Below, piece by piece: positions 18,284-27,299 of a stretch of DNA of 64,000 nucleotides. The notes beneath the pieces are model-generated. The model saw only the letters and a list, made by a program, of their open reading frames with translations. It was not told where the DNA came from and did not search any database. Source of the stretch: Oceanobacillus sojae (GTDB lineage: Bacteria > Bacillota > Bacilli > Bacillales > Amphibacillaceae). Numbering within the stretch: position 1 is the stretch's first letter; each line of letters begins with the position of its first letter. The position numbers and the translations under genes are program-made. The stretch spans positions 1 to 64,000 of the forward strand of contig NZ_BJYM01000023.1 of NCBI RefSeq assembly GCF_007991515.1. The letters are read 5' to 3'.

Positions 18284-19291
18284 CTATTTTGCTGCTTTTT
18301 GCAATTTATGAATCATTTTTAGTGCACGGCCAGTTCCAATTGCTACAGATTCTAATGGACTTGGAGCCATATGAACAGGGACGCTGATCTCCTCAGCAAG
18401 CCACTCCTGCATACCGTTCAGTAGGGAACCTCCACCAGTAAGAACAATTCCATTATCAACAATGTCACCACTTAATTCAGGCGGGCATTCTTCCAGAGTT
18501 GCACGGATTGCTTCTAAGATTTGTTCTAAGGATTCTTTTAGAGATGCATAAATCTCTGTAGAAGTAACCTCAATCGTTTTTGGAAGCCCTGTAACCATAT
18601 CACGGCCACGAATTTCCATTGTTACTTCTTTGTGGTTTGGATGTGCATAACCAATTTCCATTTTAATATTTTCGGCAGTACGTTCCCCGATTAAAATATT
18701 GTATTGCTTACGGATATGCTGGATAATTTCTTCATCCATTTTATCGCCGGCTGTACGCACAGAATTGCAGGATACAATTCCGCCAAAGGAAATAATACCA
18801 ACTTCCGATGTTCCACCGCCGATATCCACAATAACATTTGCATAAGGTTCATCTACAGGCAGATCTGCTCCAATAGCTGCAGCAACAGGTTCTTCAATTA
18901 AATGAACTTGTTTCGCACCGTAGCTTGATACAGCATTATGAATTGCTCTTCTTTCCACACTTGTGCTGCCAGATGGGGTACATACAATAACATTCGGTTT
19001 ACGCATAGACATACCCAGTGTTTTGCTTACTTTTTTTAGCAATTCTTTCAGTAATTGGGCAGTAACATCATAATCAGCGATAACACCATCTTTTAAAGGA
19101 CGGATCGGGATGATGTTTTTTGGTGTCTTACCAACCATTTCTTTTGCCTCTGTCCCCACAGCCATCACCTGCTTAGTGTTCACATCGATTGCTACTACAC
19201 ATGGCTCGTTTAATACAATTCCTTTTGACTTTGAATACACCAAGATATTTGCAGTTCCTAAATCAATTCCAATTTCAGCGCTTGAAAACAT
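18284..19291 (-). CDS. mreBH: Rod shape-determining protein MreBH
   Basis: A 335-residue actin-like protein that polymerises under the membrane and guides cell-wall elongation. Actin-fold nucleotide motifs [26 protein letters not shown] and [11 protein letters not shown] are intact, as is [16 protein letters not shown]. The length and the N-terminus ([20 protein letters not shown]) match B. subtilis MreBH better than MreB or Mbl, and it stands alone rather than in a mreBCD cluster. The ATG at 19291 has GGAGG 9 bases upstream. A long 5' region contains a possible SigI-type -35 (ACCCCC plus A-tract at 19505-19518, minus strand). Confidence 0.9.
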   Translation of the reverse strand: MFSSAEIGIDLGTANILVYSKSKGIVLNEPCVVAIDVNTKQVMAVGTEAKEMVGKTPKNIIPIRPLKDGVIADYDVTAQLLKELLKKVSKTLGMSMRKPNVIVCTPSGSTSVERRAIHNAVSSYGAKQVHLIEEPVAAAIGADLPVDEPYANVIVDIGGGTSEVGIISFGGIVSCNSVRTAGDKMDEEIIQHIRKQYNILIGERTAENIKMEIGYAHPNHKEVTMEIRGRDMVTGLPKTIEVTSTEIYASLKESLEQILEAIRATLEECPPELSGDIVDNGIVLTGGGSLLNGMQEWLAEEISVPVHMAPSPLESVAIGTGRALKMIHKLQKAAK

Positions 19292-19880
19292 ATATAAAAT
19301 CCTCCATATAAATACATTTTTTATTTTCGATTGTAGACAGAAAAGACAATATACGACACTTTTCCGTATTAAATAGTGTTCAAAATTTAATGAATTAGTT
19401 CTTGTTGTCAGCCTTTTGAACATATATTGTTATTCCATTTATACATTTCTTACACATTTCTATTTTATTTCAGTTTCTTAGAATACTATTCTATCAAATA
19501 ATTGCTTTTTTGGGGGTGTTAAACTCCCTTTATTATATAGAAAGAACTAGTCTATAAAATAAAACATAAAAGAAATGAAATCAAGTAACATTTTCGTTAC
19601 AATTTTGCTTATAATGTAACATTAGACCTGCTGTAGAAACTTGTCAATATTCGTTTTATAGAAATGATTTCCTATCTATTGTTTAATTTCCAACACAGGA
19701 GAAATATACCCAATTTAGAATAGTAGATTTGATAGGCTTTTACAAGTTTAAGAGCAAGAAAATAATCCCTTAGAAATGACTCTGGTAAACCTTGCCTTAA
19801 TTATTTCAAATATTACAGGAAAACCCGTGTTATGATCATTTTGCACAAAACAAAACAACAAAACAAAGGAGTGTATGTGC
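19292..19880. other. Divergent intergenic region, 589 bases
   Basis: It carries the promoters of mreBH (minus) and the CAP-domain gene (plus). On the minus strand ACCCCC followed by an A-tract (19505-19518) resembles a SigI -35, but no clean CGAA-type -10 follows. No coding frame is convincing. Confidence 0.4.
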
Positions 19881-20606
19881 ATGTTTAAGAAAGTAGGCAT
19901 TGCTACGGCGTTGTCAGCAACTGTATTATTCGGAGGAGCATTTGTTTCTAATGCTGAAGCATCTGCAAATAATGGAGCTTCTCCTCAAAATTCTATGCAG
20001 GTCTATTACTCAGCTAATGGACAGGGCTGGAACGAATTAAATAATGAGCAATTTGAACAAGGTAGCTTCGATTGCTTTAATCTAATAAATGGAGAAGCTG
20101 CTCCAAACGCTGAAGCTGAGGCAGAAGCACCAGCAGAAAACCAATCTTCTGAACAAGCAAATCAAGAAGAGACTGGTAATAAAGAAGAAGCTGAGAAAAA
20201 TACAGAAGATCAGCAAGCAGATGGTGATGTTAGTCAATTTGAACAAGAAGTAGTTGACTTAACAAACCAGGAAAGAGAAAAACAAGGACTTGCTCCACTT
20301 GAATTAGATTCTGAGCTAAGCAAAGTAGCCCGCGCGAAATCTAAGGATATGCAAGCAAACAACTATTTTGATCACAATAGCCCAAACTATGGTTCTCCAT
20401 TTGATATGATGCAAAGCTTCGGTATTGATTACAATACTGCTGGTGAAAACATTGCTCAAGGGCAACAGTCCCCAGAAGAAGTAGTAGATGCATGGATGAA
20501 CAGTGAGGGACACCGCGAAAACATCATGAACGGTGATTTCACTCATATTGGAATTGGTTACGTAGAAGACGGTAACTACTGGACACAAATGTTTATCGGA
20601 AAATAA
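19881..20606 (+). CDS. Secreted CAP/SCP-domain protein, YkwD-like
   Basis: A 241-residue exported protein. Residues 1-28 are a signal peptide ending AEASA. Residues about 70-120 are a low-complexity Glu/Ala/Gln linker. Residues 122-241 form a CAP domain with VVDLTNQEREKQGLAPLELD, YFDHNSP, AGENIAQGQ, WMNSEGHRENIM and THIGIGYV, which supply the usual His and Glu residues. YkwD-type proteins occur in spore coats and cell envelopes of bacilli; the activity is unsettled. The ATG at 19881 has AAAGGAG 9 bases upstream; an ATG two codons earlier is possible. Confidence 0.87.
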   Translation: MFKKVGIATALSATVLFGGAFVSNAEASANNGASPQNSMQVYYSANGQGWNELNNEQFEQGSFDCFNLINGEAAPNAEAEAEAPAENQSSEQANQEETGNKEEAEKNTEDQQADGDVSQFEQEVVDLTNQEREKQGLAPLELDSELSKVARAKSKDMQANNYFDHNSPNYGSPFDMMQSFGIDYNTAGENIAQGQQSPEEVVDAWMNSEGHRENIMNGDFTHIGIGYVEDGNYWTQMFIGK

Positions 20607-20630
20607 GCTGATAAACTTTATAGTTTAAAT

Positions 20631-20699
20631 AAAAAACCTTCCCGTCTGGAATAACTATCTTTTAAAAAAGAGAGTACATCCAGACGGGAAGGTTTTTTT
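20631..20699. terminator. Bidirectional terminator
   Basis: A perfect 20-bp stem (AAAAAACCTTCCCGTCTGGA at left, complement at right) with a T run at each end, between convergent genes. Confidence 0.9.
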
Positions 20700-20700
20700 A

Positions 20701-21921
20701 TTATGAATTTACTTTTTCGTTAATATGATTAACTTTTAAGATATTATTATTCATTAACTGCTCCAGATCCTCTAGGCTATAGCCGAGCTCTTCTAGAATT
20801 TCATTATTATGCTGGCCTAAAAGCGGGGCTGGTTTTTGAAGTCTGCCAGGAGTTTCGGAAAACTTGGCTGGAAAACCAAGTGTTTTCATAGAACCGCCTG
20901 CCGGGTGTTCATAATCTAAAATCATATCCCGGGCTTGAATCTGTTCATTACCGAGAGCCTGATCATATGATAAGATTGGACCAGATGGAATTCCATGCTT
21001 TTCTAATAAATTTAACCAATAATCAGAGGTATTGGTTGTTAATACTTTCTCAATCTCCGATTCTAATTCTTCTACGTTTTCTGCCCGAATACTATTTGTT
21101 AAGAAACGCTCCTCTTTGATCCATTCAGGTTTATGAAGAACGTGCTGACATAGATTTTCCCACAGCTTCTGATTTCCGGCACCAATCAGGATGAAGCCAT
21201 CCTTTGTTTGGAATCCCTGATAAGGAGCTGAAACACGGTGTGCTGTACCATTACGGGTTGCAATTTCACCTTTTCCAAAAAAGGCAGCAGCCTCCCAGAC
21301 AGTCCATGCTAACCCAGAATCGACGAGGGAAATATCGATATATTGTCCTTTTCCTCCTTTAAGCCGATGAATATAAGCTGCTAGAATGGACTGAATGGCT
21401 GTTTCTGCAGCAGCAATGTCATGGATAGCGATACCTACTTTTGCAGGTTTACCTTCTTTATCACCAGTCATATCAATTAAACCGGAAAGACCCTGTGCCA
21501 TAATATCGAATCCGCCCTTATCACGATAAGGACCTGTTTGTCCATAGCCGGAGATAGAACAATAGATAATATCTGAATTAATTTCTTTTAATGTTCCATA
21601 ATCAATACCGAGCTTTTTCGTAACGCCGGGGCGGTAATTTTCAACGAGAACATCTGCATCCTTAATCAGTTCATAGAAAACCTTTAATCCTGCTTCCGTT
21701 TTTAAATTTACACACATTCCCCGCTTATTGCGGTTTACCATCATGTACATATAGCTTTCTTCATTAATATAAGGTCCCATTGTCCGTGTATCATCACCCA
21801 GCGGGTATTTCTCCACCTTAATAACGTCTGCTCCCATGTCGCCTAATACCATAGTGCAATAAGGGCCAGCCAAAACCTGAGATAAATCTACGACTTTCAT
21901 TCCTTTAAGAGCTTGTTCCAA
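20701..21921 (-). CDS. CaiB/BaiF-type (class III) CoA-transferase
   Basis: A 406-residue enzyme of the formyl-CoA transferase family, which moves CoA between carboxylic acids. The start GMKVVDLSQVLAGPYCTMVLGDMGADVIKVE is a family signature and contains the usual region leading to the catalytic Asp. GFDIMAQGLSGLIDMTG follows. It lies 33 bases downstream of an enoyl-CoA hydratase gene on the same strand, so the two form an operon that could activate and hydrate an unsaturated or hydroxy acid (inference). The donor and acceptor acids are not evident. Confidence 0.88.
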   Translation of the reverse strand: MEQALKGMKVVDLSQVLAGPYCTMVLGDMGADVIKVEKYPLGDDTRTMGPYINEESYMYMMVNRNKRGMCVNLKTEAGLKVFYELIKDADVLVENYRPGVTKKLGIDYGTLKEINSDIIYCSISGYGQTGPYRDKGGFDIMAQGLSGLIDMTGDKEGKPAKVGIAIHDIAAAETAIQSILAAYIHRLKGGKGQYIDISLVDSGLAWTVWEAAAFFGKGEIATRNGTAHRVSAPYQGFQTKDGFILIGAGNQKLWENLCQHVLHKPEWIKEERFLTNSIRAENVEELESEIEKVLTTNTSDYWLNLLEKHGIPSGPILSYDQALGNEQIQARDMILDYEHPAGGSMKTLGFPAKFSETPGRLQKPAPLLGQHNNEILEELGYSLEDLEQLMNNNILKVNHINEKVNS

Positions 21922-21954
21922 TATATTTCTCTCCTTTGTATATAAACCCCTTAA

Positions 21955-22731
21955 TTAAGAAAAATCTGGTTTCCGTTTTTCTAAAAAAGCCTGAATGCCT
22001 TCTGTGTAATCATTTGAGCTGTAAGAGTCTAAGACAAGATTTGCGATATCTTCTGTTTCCTGATTTTCACCATCAATAATTGCCTGGATGACCTGTTTAA
22101 TTCCTGCATTGGCAACAGGGGATTTTTGAAGCACGCGTTTTACAAATTTATTAACATCCTGCTCGATTTCATCAGGTTTACAGATAAAATCGACAAGGCC
22201 GATTTCTTTGCCTTTTTCTGCCGTAATTAATTCTGCTGTATAAAGTAATTTCTTCGCTTGTGATGGTCCAACCAGATTAAATAGACGTTTGGTGCTTGTT
22301 AGATTGTAAATAATTCCAATATTGGCTGCTGTAATGCCAAGCTTGCTTCCTTGCGTTGCAAAGCGAAAATCACATGAATTAGCCAGTTCGAGTCCTCCAC
22401 CGATGGCAAGTGTTTGAATTAATGCTGCTGTCGGTCTGGGAAAGCGATAGAGCTTTTCAATAGCCCCAAGTGCAAAATCGTTATATGCTTTCGCTTTTTC
22501 AGCATGAAGGCGGACTTCCAGAAATTCAGAAATATCTGCGCCGGCAGAAAACGCAGTATCATCAACACCTCGAAGGATAAGGAACTTCACTGTTTGATCT
22601 TCTTTTAATTCATCTAATAAATCCTCAAGGTGACGGAACATCTCCAGAGAGAAGCAGTTCTTTTTTTCTGGCCGATTAATGACAATGGTTGCAATGGAGC
22701 CATTTCTTTCGATATAAAGATAATTAGACAT
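21955..22731 (-). CDS. Enoyl-CoA hydratase/isomerase (crotonase family)
   Basis: A 258-residue crotonase-fold protein. The CoA-binding oxyanion motif FSAGADISEFLEV and the second loop ALIQTLAIGGGLELANSCDFRFA are intact; one of the usual catalytic Glu positions lies in GGGLELA, while the second is not obvious. It could be a hydratase, isomerase or dehydratase. The start is the ATG at 22731 preceded by AAGGGA; a longer in-frame start adds seven residues. First gene of an operon with the CaiB-type transferase. Confidence 0.85.
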   Translation of the reverse strand: MSNYLYIERNGSIATIVINRPEKKNCFSLEMFRHLEDLLDELKEDQTVKFLILRGVDDTAFSAGADISEFLEVRLHAEKAKAYNDFALGAIEKLYRFPRPTAALIQTLAIGGGLELANSCDFRFATQGSKLGITAANIGIIYNLTSTKRLFNLVGPSQAKKLLYTAELITAEKGKEIGLVDFICKPDEIEQDVNKFVKRVLQKSPVANAGIKQVIQAIIDGENQETEDIANLVLDSYSSNDYTEGIQAFLEKRKPDFS

Positions 22732-22902
22732 ACAAGATAAATCCCTTCGCAAATATTATTTTTGTCAGTATCCAGATATGTATTGATAGAGGTAATGTGA
22801 AACTTTATTTGGGGGGAAGTTATTTTTCATCCCCCGCTTAAAATGGGTATAACTTCTTTTTTCTTGAAGTAAGAGTCATACAGCTAGTTGTTAATAGATA
22901 TT

Positions 22903-23718
22903 TTAATCCTCCCAGCCGGGGATAATGGAGCCTTCAAATTCTTCTTCAATAAATGCTTTTACTTTATCAGACTGATAAGCATTAACCAGTGTTTCTACGA
23001 CTGGATCATCTTGATTCTCCGCACGGACCACAATGTAGTTTACATATGGAGAGTTTGTGGATTCCAATAAGATAGCATCATCTTTTGGACTGATTCCGGC
23101 CCCTAAAGCAAAGTTCGTATTAATCGCAGCAGCGTCTACTTCACTTAATTGGTTAGGAATCTGTGCAGCGTCTAATTCTACAAATTCCAGCTCGAGCGGA
23201 TTATCAACAACATCATGAATAGATGCAGTTTCTTTGTTTTCTTCATCCAGTGTAATTAGGCCTGCTTCTTCTAAAATAAATAGAGATCTGCTTCCATTAG
23301 ACGGATCATTAGGAAGCCCGAATGTTGCGCCTTGAGGGAGATCATCAATATTATCATATGTTTCTGAGTAAACCCCCATTGGATTTAAAATAGTTTCTCC
23401 GACTGGTACTAAATCTGTATCATGGTCTTCATTGAATTCATCTAAAAATGGTTTATGCTGATAGCTGTTTGCATCCAAATCACCTTCAGCTAACGTTGTA
23501 TTTGGCAGTACATAATCAGAGAATACTTTTATTTCTATCTCAAGACCGTCTTCTACAGCTACCTCTGCAGCAGCTTCTAAAATTTGTTCCTGCGGCCCGG
23601 CAGTAACACCGACAACAAGCTTATCTTCACTGAGTGCTTCAGCATTTTCCGCGTTATTGCCGCAGGCAGCAAGTATTCCGGATAATAAAATAACAAATAA
23701 TAATGCTAATTTCTTCAT
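22903..23718 (-). CDS. metQ: Methionine-binding lipoprotein MetQ
   Basis: A 271-residue substrate-binding lipoprotein of the NlpA/MetQ family. The signal peptide ends in the lipobox LAAC. Motifs KLVVGVTAGPQEQILE, DLDANSYQHKPFLDEF and NDPSNGSRSLFILEEAGLI match MetQ. It delivers methionine to a MetNP ABC transporter. No metN or metP gene is adjacent, so it must use components encoded elsewhere. A SAM riboswitch with terminator lies directly upstream, which strongly supports a methionine role. The ATG at 23718 has AGGTGG upstream. Confidence 0.9.
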   Translation of the reverse strand: MKKLALLFVILLSGILAACGNNAENAEALSEDKLVVGVTAGPQEQILEAAAEVAVEDGLEIEIKVFSDYVLPNTTLAEGDLDANSYQHKPFLDEFNEDHDTDLVPVGETILNPMGVYSETYDNIDDLPQGATFGLPNDPSNGSRSLFILEEAGLITLDEENKETASIHDVVDNPLELEFVELDAAQIPNQLSEVDAAAINTNFALGAGISPKDDAILLESTNSPYVNYIVVRAENQDDPVVETLVNAYQSDKVKAFIEEEFEGSIIPGWED

Positions 23719-23744
23719 GTTTTTCCACCTCATATTCGTTTTTA

Positions 23745-23930
23745 AATAAAAAAAGAAAGCCTCTCTTACTTCGAATTAAAGAAAGAGAGGCTTGTCCAAT
23801 GTACAAATTTCCTCTCTCATCTTCCAAAACGTATCGTTTTGCAGGATTTAGCACCTTTTTATGCATAAACATAAAAGGTTGCCGAGCTTCAACGGGCCAG
23901 TCCCTCAGCTACTCTTGATAAGAGATATAT
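23745..23930 (-). ncRNA. SAM-I (S-box) riboswitch with terminator
   Basis: On the minus strand the leader reads TATCAAGAG, AGCTGAGGGACTGGCCC, TTGAAGCTCGGCAACC, the hallmark S-box core. The P1 helix closes between about 23926 and 23813. An intrinsic terminator follows (AAGCCTCTCTT / AAGAGAGGCTT, 23757-23793, then a T run). High SAM should terminate transcription before metQ. A SigA promoter TTGACT-N17-TAAGTT (23984 to 23956) lies just upstream. Confidence 0.93.
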
Positions 23931-24160
23931 GGATTCAATTTTATTATTAAGTAATAACTTAATCTAAATTCTCATTTAAGTCAATACTTTTTTAATTATT
24001 ATAATTTTATTTGTTTTTAAATAGTATTATTTCTTTTTAAGACACAAATAATTAATATTAAATATGTTAATGGGTAAATAATTGTTATATGGGGTATAGT
24101 TCAAATAAGGATATTCATGAATTTATCTGTACAATTATAATAGAAGCGGGGTGTCAATAC

Positions 24161-25156
24161 ATGGTACAAGGATATGTAAATTTAAATACTGAAAAAAATA
24201 AACAGTGGCTCCAGGAATATGTAGATAATTGGGTGACCTTTTTTAAGAAACAAACAGACACTGGGAAGGTTGCTGATTACATACCGAAATTAGAGGAAGC
24301 AGACCCTGATGCTTTAGGTATTACAATTATTGGTAAGGGAGGAATGCAGATCCGTTCAGGAGATTTAAATCACTCCTTCTCCATTCAAAGTATATCCAAG
24401 GTTTTAAGTTTTATTGTTGCATGTATTGATAGGGGAATAACTTATATCTTGCAGCGTGTAGATGTAGAGCCGACTGGAGAAGCATTTAATTCCATTATGC
24501 ATTTGCAGATTAACAATCCGAAGCGCCCTTTTAATCCTTTGGTAAATTCAGGAGCGATTACAGTATCTTCTTTATTAAATGGAAATACATCAGATGAGAA
24601 GCTGGAGCCACTATTTAACTTAATGGAAAAAATAATTGGCTACAGACCTGAAATAGATGTAGATGTTTATGTCTCTGAACGAGATACATCGATGCGTAAT
24701 CGAGCTATCGGTTATTATTTGCTGGAAGAGGGATATTTGGAATCGGATTTAGGGGTAACATTGGAAACTTATTTTAAACAATGCTCTATTAATATTACAA
24801 CCGATGACTTGGCCCGTATTGGCCTGGTTCTTTCAAACGATGGGATTCATCCTGATACAGAAGAAATAATTATTCCTAAGAACGTAGCTCGAATTGCCAA
24901 ATCTCTGATGTTAACATGTGGTATGTATGATGCTTCCGGGAAATTTGCCTCCTATGTCGGAATTCCAGCAAAAAGTGGTGTTTCTGGCGGTATTTTAGCA
25001 GTTGTACCGCCAAGGGTCCGTAATAATGATTTGCCATTTTTAGATGGCTGCGGTATTGGTGTGTTTGGGCCGGCGTTGGATAAGCAGGGAAATAGTGTTG
25101 CAGGAATTAAATTGCTCCGTCATATTGCAAACAGCTGGGATATGAGCGTATTTTAA
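24161..25156 (+). CDS. glsA: Glutaminase
   Basis: A 331-residue serine-dependent glutaminase that hydrolyses glutamine to glutamate and ammonia. The beta-lactamase-like fold motifs FSIQSISKVLSF (Ser-x-x-Lys), NPLVNSGAI, YY and KSGVSGGILAV are present. Most relatives are about 305-330 residues, which favours the ATG at 24161 over a frame opening at 24089; the ribosome site GGGGTG is moderate. It is a single gene, divergent from metQ, and ends before a hairpin. Confidence 0.9.
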   Translation: MVQGYVNLNTEKNKQWLQEYVDNWVTFFKKQTDTGKVADYIPKLEEADPDALGITIIGKGGMQIRSGDLNHSFSIQSISKVLSFIVACIDRGITYILQRVDVEPTGEAFNSIMHLQINNPKRPFNPLVNSGAITVSSLLNGNTSDEKLEPLFNLMEKIIGYRPEIDVDVYVSERDTSMRNRAIGYYLLEEGYLESDLGVTLETYFKQCSINITTDDLARIGLVLSNDGIHPDTEEIIIPKNVARIAKSLMLTCGMYDASGKFASYVGIPAKSGVSGGILAVVPPRVRNNDLPFLDGCGIGVFGPALDKQGNSVAGIKLLRHIANSWDMSVF

Positions 25157-25256
25157 AGGCTGTATCTTTTCGACAAAAATGGAAGCAGGATAACAACTTT
25201 CTACAATTAACTCTTTGCTTATCGGTCTAAGTTGCTTATAATAGAGTTACAGCAAA

Positions 25257-25290
25257 ACACCCTAAACTTATTGTATACCGTTTAGGGTGT
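25257..25290. terminator. Hairpin, possible glsA terminator
   Basis: A perfect 11-bp stem ACACCCTAAAC / GTTTAGGGTGT. There is no T run on the plus strand, so terminator function is uncertain; a short T run exists on the minus side. Confidence 0.45.
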
Positions 25291-25346
25291 TAATTGGGAA
25301 GAGCTTATTTTTTAAGCCGACGCGAGATGAATGGGGTGAAAAACGA

Positions 25347-25817
25347 TTGGTACGTGTATTATTTGTTTGTTTAGGTAATATTTGCCGTTCCCCTATGGCA
25401 GAAGCGATATTCAGGGATCTTGTAAAGAAAGAGCAGCTGGTAGATAGCGTGCAGGTTGATTCTTGCGGGACAGGAGATTGGCATCTCGGACAATCACCCC
25501 ACCCGGGAACAAAGGAAATACTTGACCAGCAGGGCATTTCCTATGATGGAATGGAATCAAGACTGCTTACAGCAGATGATTTTAATCAATTTGATTACCT
25601 GGTTGCAATGGATCAGAATAATTATAATACGCTTATCGGGTCTAACCACCATGAGGGAACAGCGATTGTGAAATTAATGGAGTTTGTGGAGGACATAGAA
25701 GAAGATGATATTCCTGATCCATATTACACAGGAGATTTCGGACAGACGTATCGGTTAGTTTCAGATGGCTGTTACGGATTACTTCAATTTTTAAAAGAAA
25801 AGCATCATTTAAATTAA
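25347..25817 (+). CDS. yfkJ: Low-molecular-weight protein-tyrosine phosphatase, YfkJ-like
   Basis: A 156-residue phosphatase, exactly the length of B. subtilis YfkJ. The P-loop CLGNICRSPMAEAIF gives the catalytic Cys8 and Arg14, and DIPDPYYTGDF near the C-terminus supplies the general-acid Asp. It removes phosphate from protein tyrosine (or arginine in some relatives). I chose the TTG at 25347, with GGGGTG 8 bases upstream, because it gives the family N-terminus. It is followed by yfkI-like and yfkH-like genes, as in B. subtilis. Confidence 0.9.
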   Translation: MVRVLFVCLGNICRSPMAEAIFRDLVKKEQLVDSVQVDSCGTGDWHLGQSPHPGTKEILDQQGISYDGMESRLLTADDFNQFDYLVAMDQNNYNTLIGSNHHEGTAIVKLMEFVEDIEEDDIPDPYYTGDFGQTYRLVSDGCYGLLQFLKEKHHLN

Positions 25818-25830
25818 AGGAGAGATAATA

Positions 25831-26127
25831 ATGGGAAAACGTAAAATTATTTTAGGTGTCGTTGCAGGAGCAGTTATTGGAGGAGCAGCATCATTATTTG
25901 ATAAAGAAGCACGCAGTTATGCATGCGGAAAAGTAAAAGATATGAAAGCTGCATCATCTTATTATATCAGCAATCCTTCCGAAGCAATTCAAGGCCTGCA
26001 AAAAACAGTCGATAAGGTGAATCATGTTTTTGAAAGTGGATCTTCTAATGCTATGAACGCTTTAGAGCAAGTGGAGCAAACATTAGATAAAGTTACGAAT
26101 AAATATTCAGGTAAAGCAATAGATTAA
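25831..26127 (+). CDS. yfkI: YfkI/YtxH-like small membrane-associated protein
   Basis: A 98-residue protein with a Gly/Ala-rich hydrophobic N-terminal helix (IILGVVAGAVIGGAASLF) and a C-terminal amphipathic region ending QVEQTLDKVTNKYSG. It resembles YtxH-type proteins, and its place between the yfkJ and yfkH homologues matches yfkI. Function unknown. AAAGGAGAG precedes the ATG, 13 bases after the phosphatase stop. Confidence 0.7.
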   Translation: MGKRKIILGVVAGAVIGGAASLFDKEARSYACGKVKDMKAASSYYISNPSEAIQGLQKTVDKVNHVFESGSSNAMNALEQVEQTLDKVTNKYSGKAID

Positions 26128-26128
26128 T

Positions 26129-26250
26129 ACAGGATGTTCAAAAGTAAGGGGTGATGGAAGGATAAGAATGTAAAAAAATAAAATGTTACCTTTATTTCGT
26201 ATTGAGATAAAGATTTTAACATCTCCCTTCTCCTTTTTTGAACAAGCTGT
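26129..26250. mobile_element. Second foldback element with related ends, about 122 bp
   Basis: The left end ACAGGATGTTCAAAAGTAAG and the complement of the right end (ACAGCTTGTTCAAAAAAGGA) agree at most positions. The ends resemble those of the 228-bp element at 13387-13614, but the interior differs. It starts two bases after the yfkI stop codon and ends just before the coding frame of the yfkH homologue opens. Confidence 0.55.
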
Positions 26251-26351
26251 TTTAAAGAGGAAGCTCACCAAGCAAGAAGGGCAGGTGGATCGGCATTCGA
26301 AACCTTCAGGGTATAGGCAAGGATTTTTGGAGACGTTATGGAGAAGTCGAG

Positions 26352-27110
26352 GTGTTTGGACTGGCAGCTCAGCTTTCTTATTTCTTTATATTGTCTTTAT
26401 TTCCTTTTTTAATTTTCTTACTTAATCTAATTCCATACCTGCCGATTGATATGGGTTTGATTTTGGAAACAATTGGAGACTTCGCACCTGAGCAAGTGAT
26501 GGGGCTTATTACAACAAATTTGCAATCATTAACTGTTCAAAACGGCGGTCTGCTTTCCATCAGTATTATTGGAACCTTATGGGCAGCGTCCAATGGTGTC
26601 AATGCAATTACCAGAGCATTTAACCACGCTTACGGGATTAAGACAGACCGCTCGTTTATAGTTTCACGGCTTGTAGCAATGATGCTTACAATAGGGATGG
26701 TTTTAATTATAATTTTAGCTTTATTGCTGCCGGTTTTTGGAAAAATGATTGGTACTTATCTTTTTTCCTGGATTGGTTTTACAGAATCTTTTTTAGCGGT
26801 ATGGGGAACCTTGCGATGGGTAGTCTCATCTCTTATCTTCTTTATCGTGTTACTATTTTTGTATAAGCTTGCGCCTAATCGGCGACTAAAATTTTCACAG
26901 GTGGTCTGGGGTACAGCATTTGCAACACTTGCCTGGCAGCTGGTATCCTGGGGATTTTCCTTTTATGTGCATAACTTAGGGAATTTTTCTGCCACTTATG
27001 GCAGTTTAGGTACTATTATTATTTTGTTAATCTGGTTCTATTTATTTGGAATTATTATTATTATCGGCGGCATTTTAAATGCAACGATTCTAAATCAGAA
27101 AAGAGCTTAG
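26352..27110 (+). CDS. yfkH: YihY/BrkB-family membrane protein, YfkH-like
   Basis: Integral membrane protein of the YihY/UPF0761 family with six hydrophobic segments. The conserved LAAQLSYFFILSLFPFLIFL and NGVNAITRAFNHAYG are intact, and the C-terminus is complete. The usable GTG at 26352 gives 252 residues but cuts inside the conserved core. The same frame stays open back to 26256 and encodes DFWRRYGEVEV just before, which looks like family sequence, yet it offers no ATG, GTG or TTG. An ATT at 26295 follows AGGTGG by 6 bases. A foldback element at 26129-26250 may have replaced the original start. Confidence 0.8.
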   Translation: MFGLAAQLSYFFILSLFPFLIFLLNLIPYLPIDMGLILETIGDFAPEQVMGLITTNLQSLTVQNGGLLSISIIGTLWAASNGVNAITRAFNHAYGIKTDRSFIVSRLVAMMLTIGMVLIIILALLLPVFGKMIGTYLFSWIGFTESFLAVWGTLRWVVSSLIFFIVLLFLYKLAPNRRLKFSQVVWGTAFATLAWQLVSWGFSFYVHNLGNFSATYGSLGTIIILLIWFYLFGIIIIIGGILNATILNQKRA

Positions 27111-27147
27111 AAAGGAAACGGCCAGATAATTAGCCGTTTCCTTTTTT
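27111..27147 (+). terminator. Rho-independent terminator
   Basis: AAAGGAAACGGC / GCCGTTTCCTTT stem with a T run, directly after the yfkH homologue. Confidence 0.9.
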
Positions 27148-27299
27148 ATAGGGAGAAATTAATCAACAAATGTGCATTTGTTAAATTGTATTACTATAAG
27201 ATTTAGGATTTATTATACAGAATTATAAAATGTTTTCATATAAGACTTTCTTTGTTATACTATTTCTGTATAAAAAGTATAATACAGGGAGGTTTTGTG

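Noticed and set aside
26183-26425. An 80-codon frame overlapping the yfkH start
   Set aside because: It begins inside the foldback element and ends within yfkH in another frame; the yfkH frame is the one with family sequence, so I do not call a frameshift.
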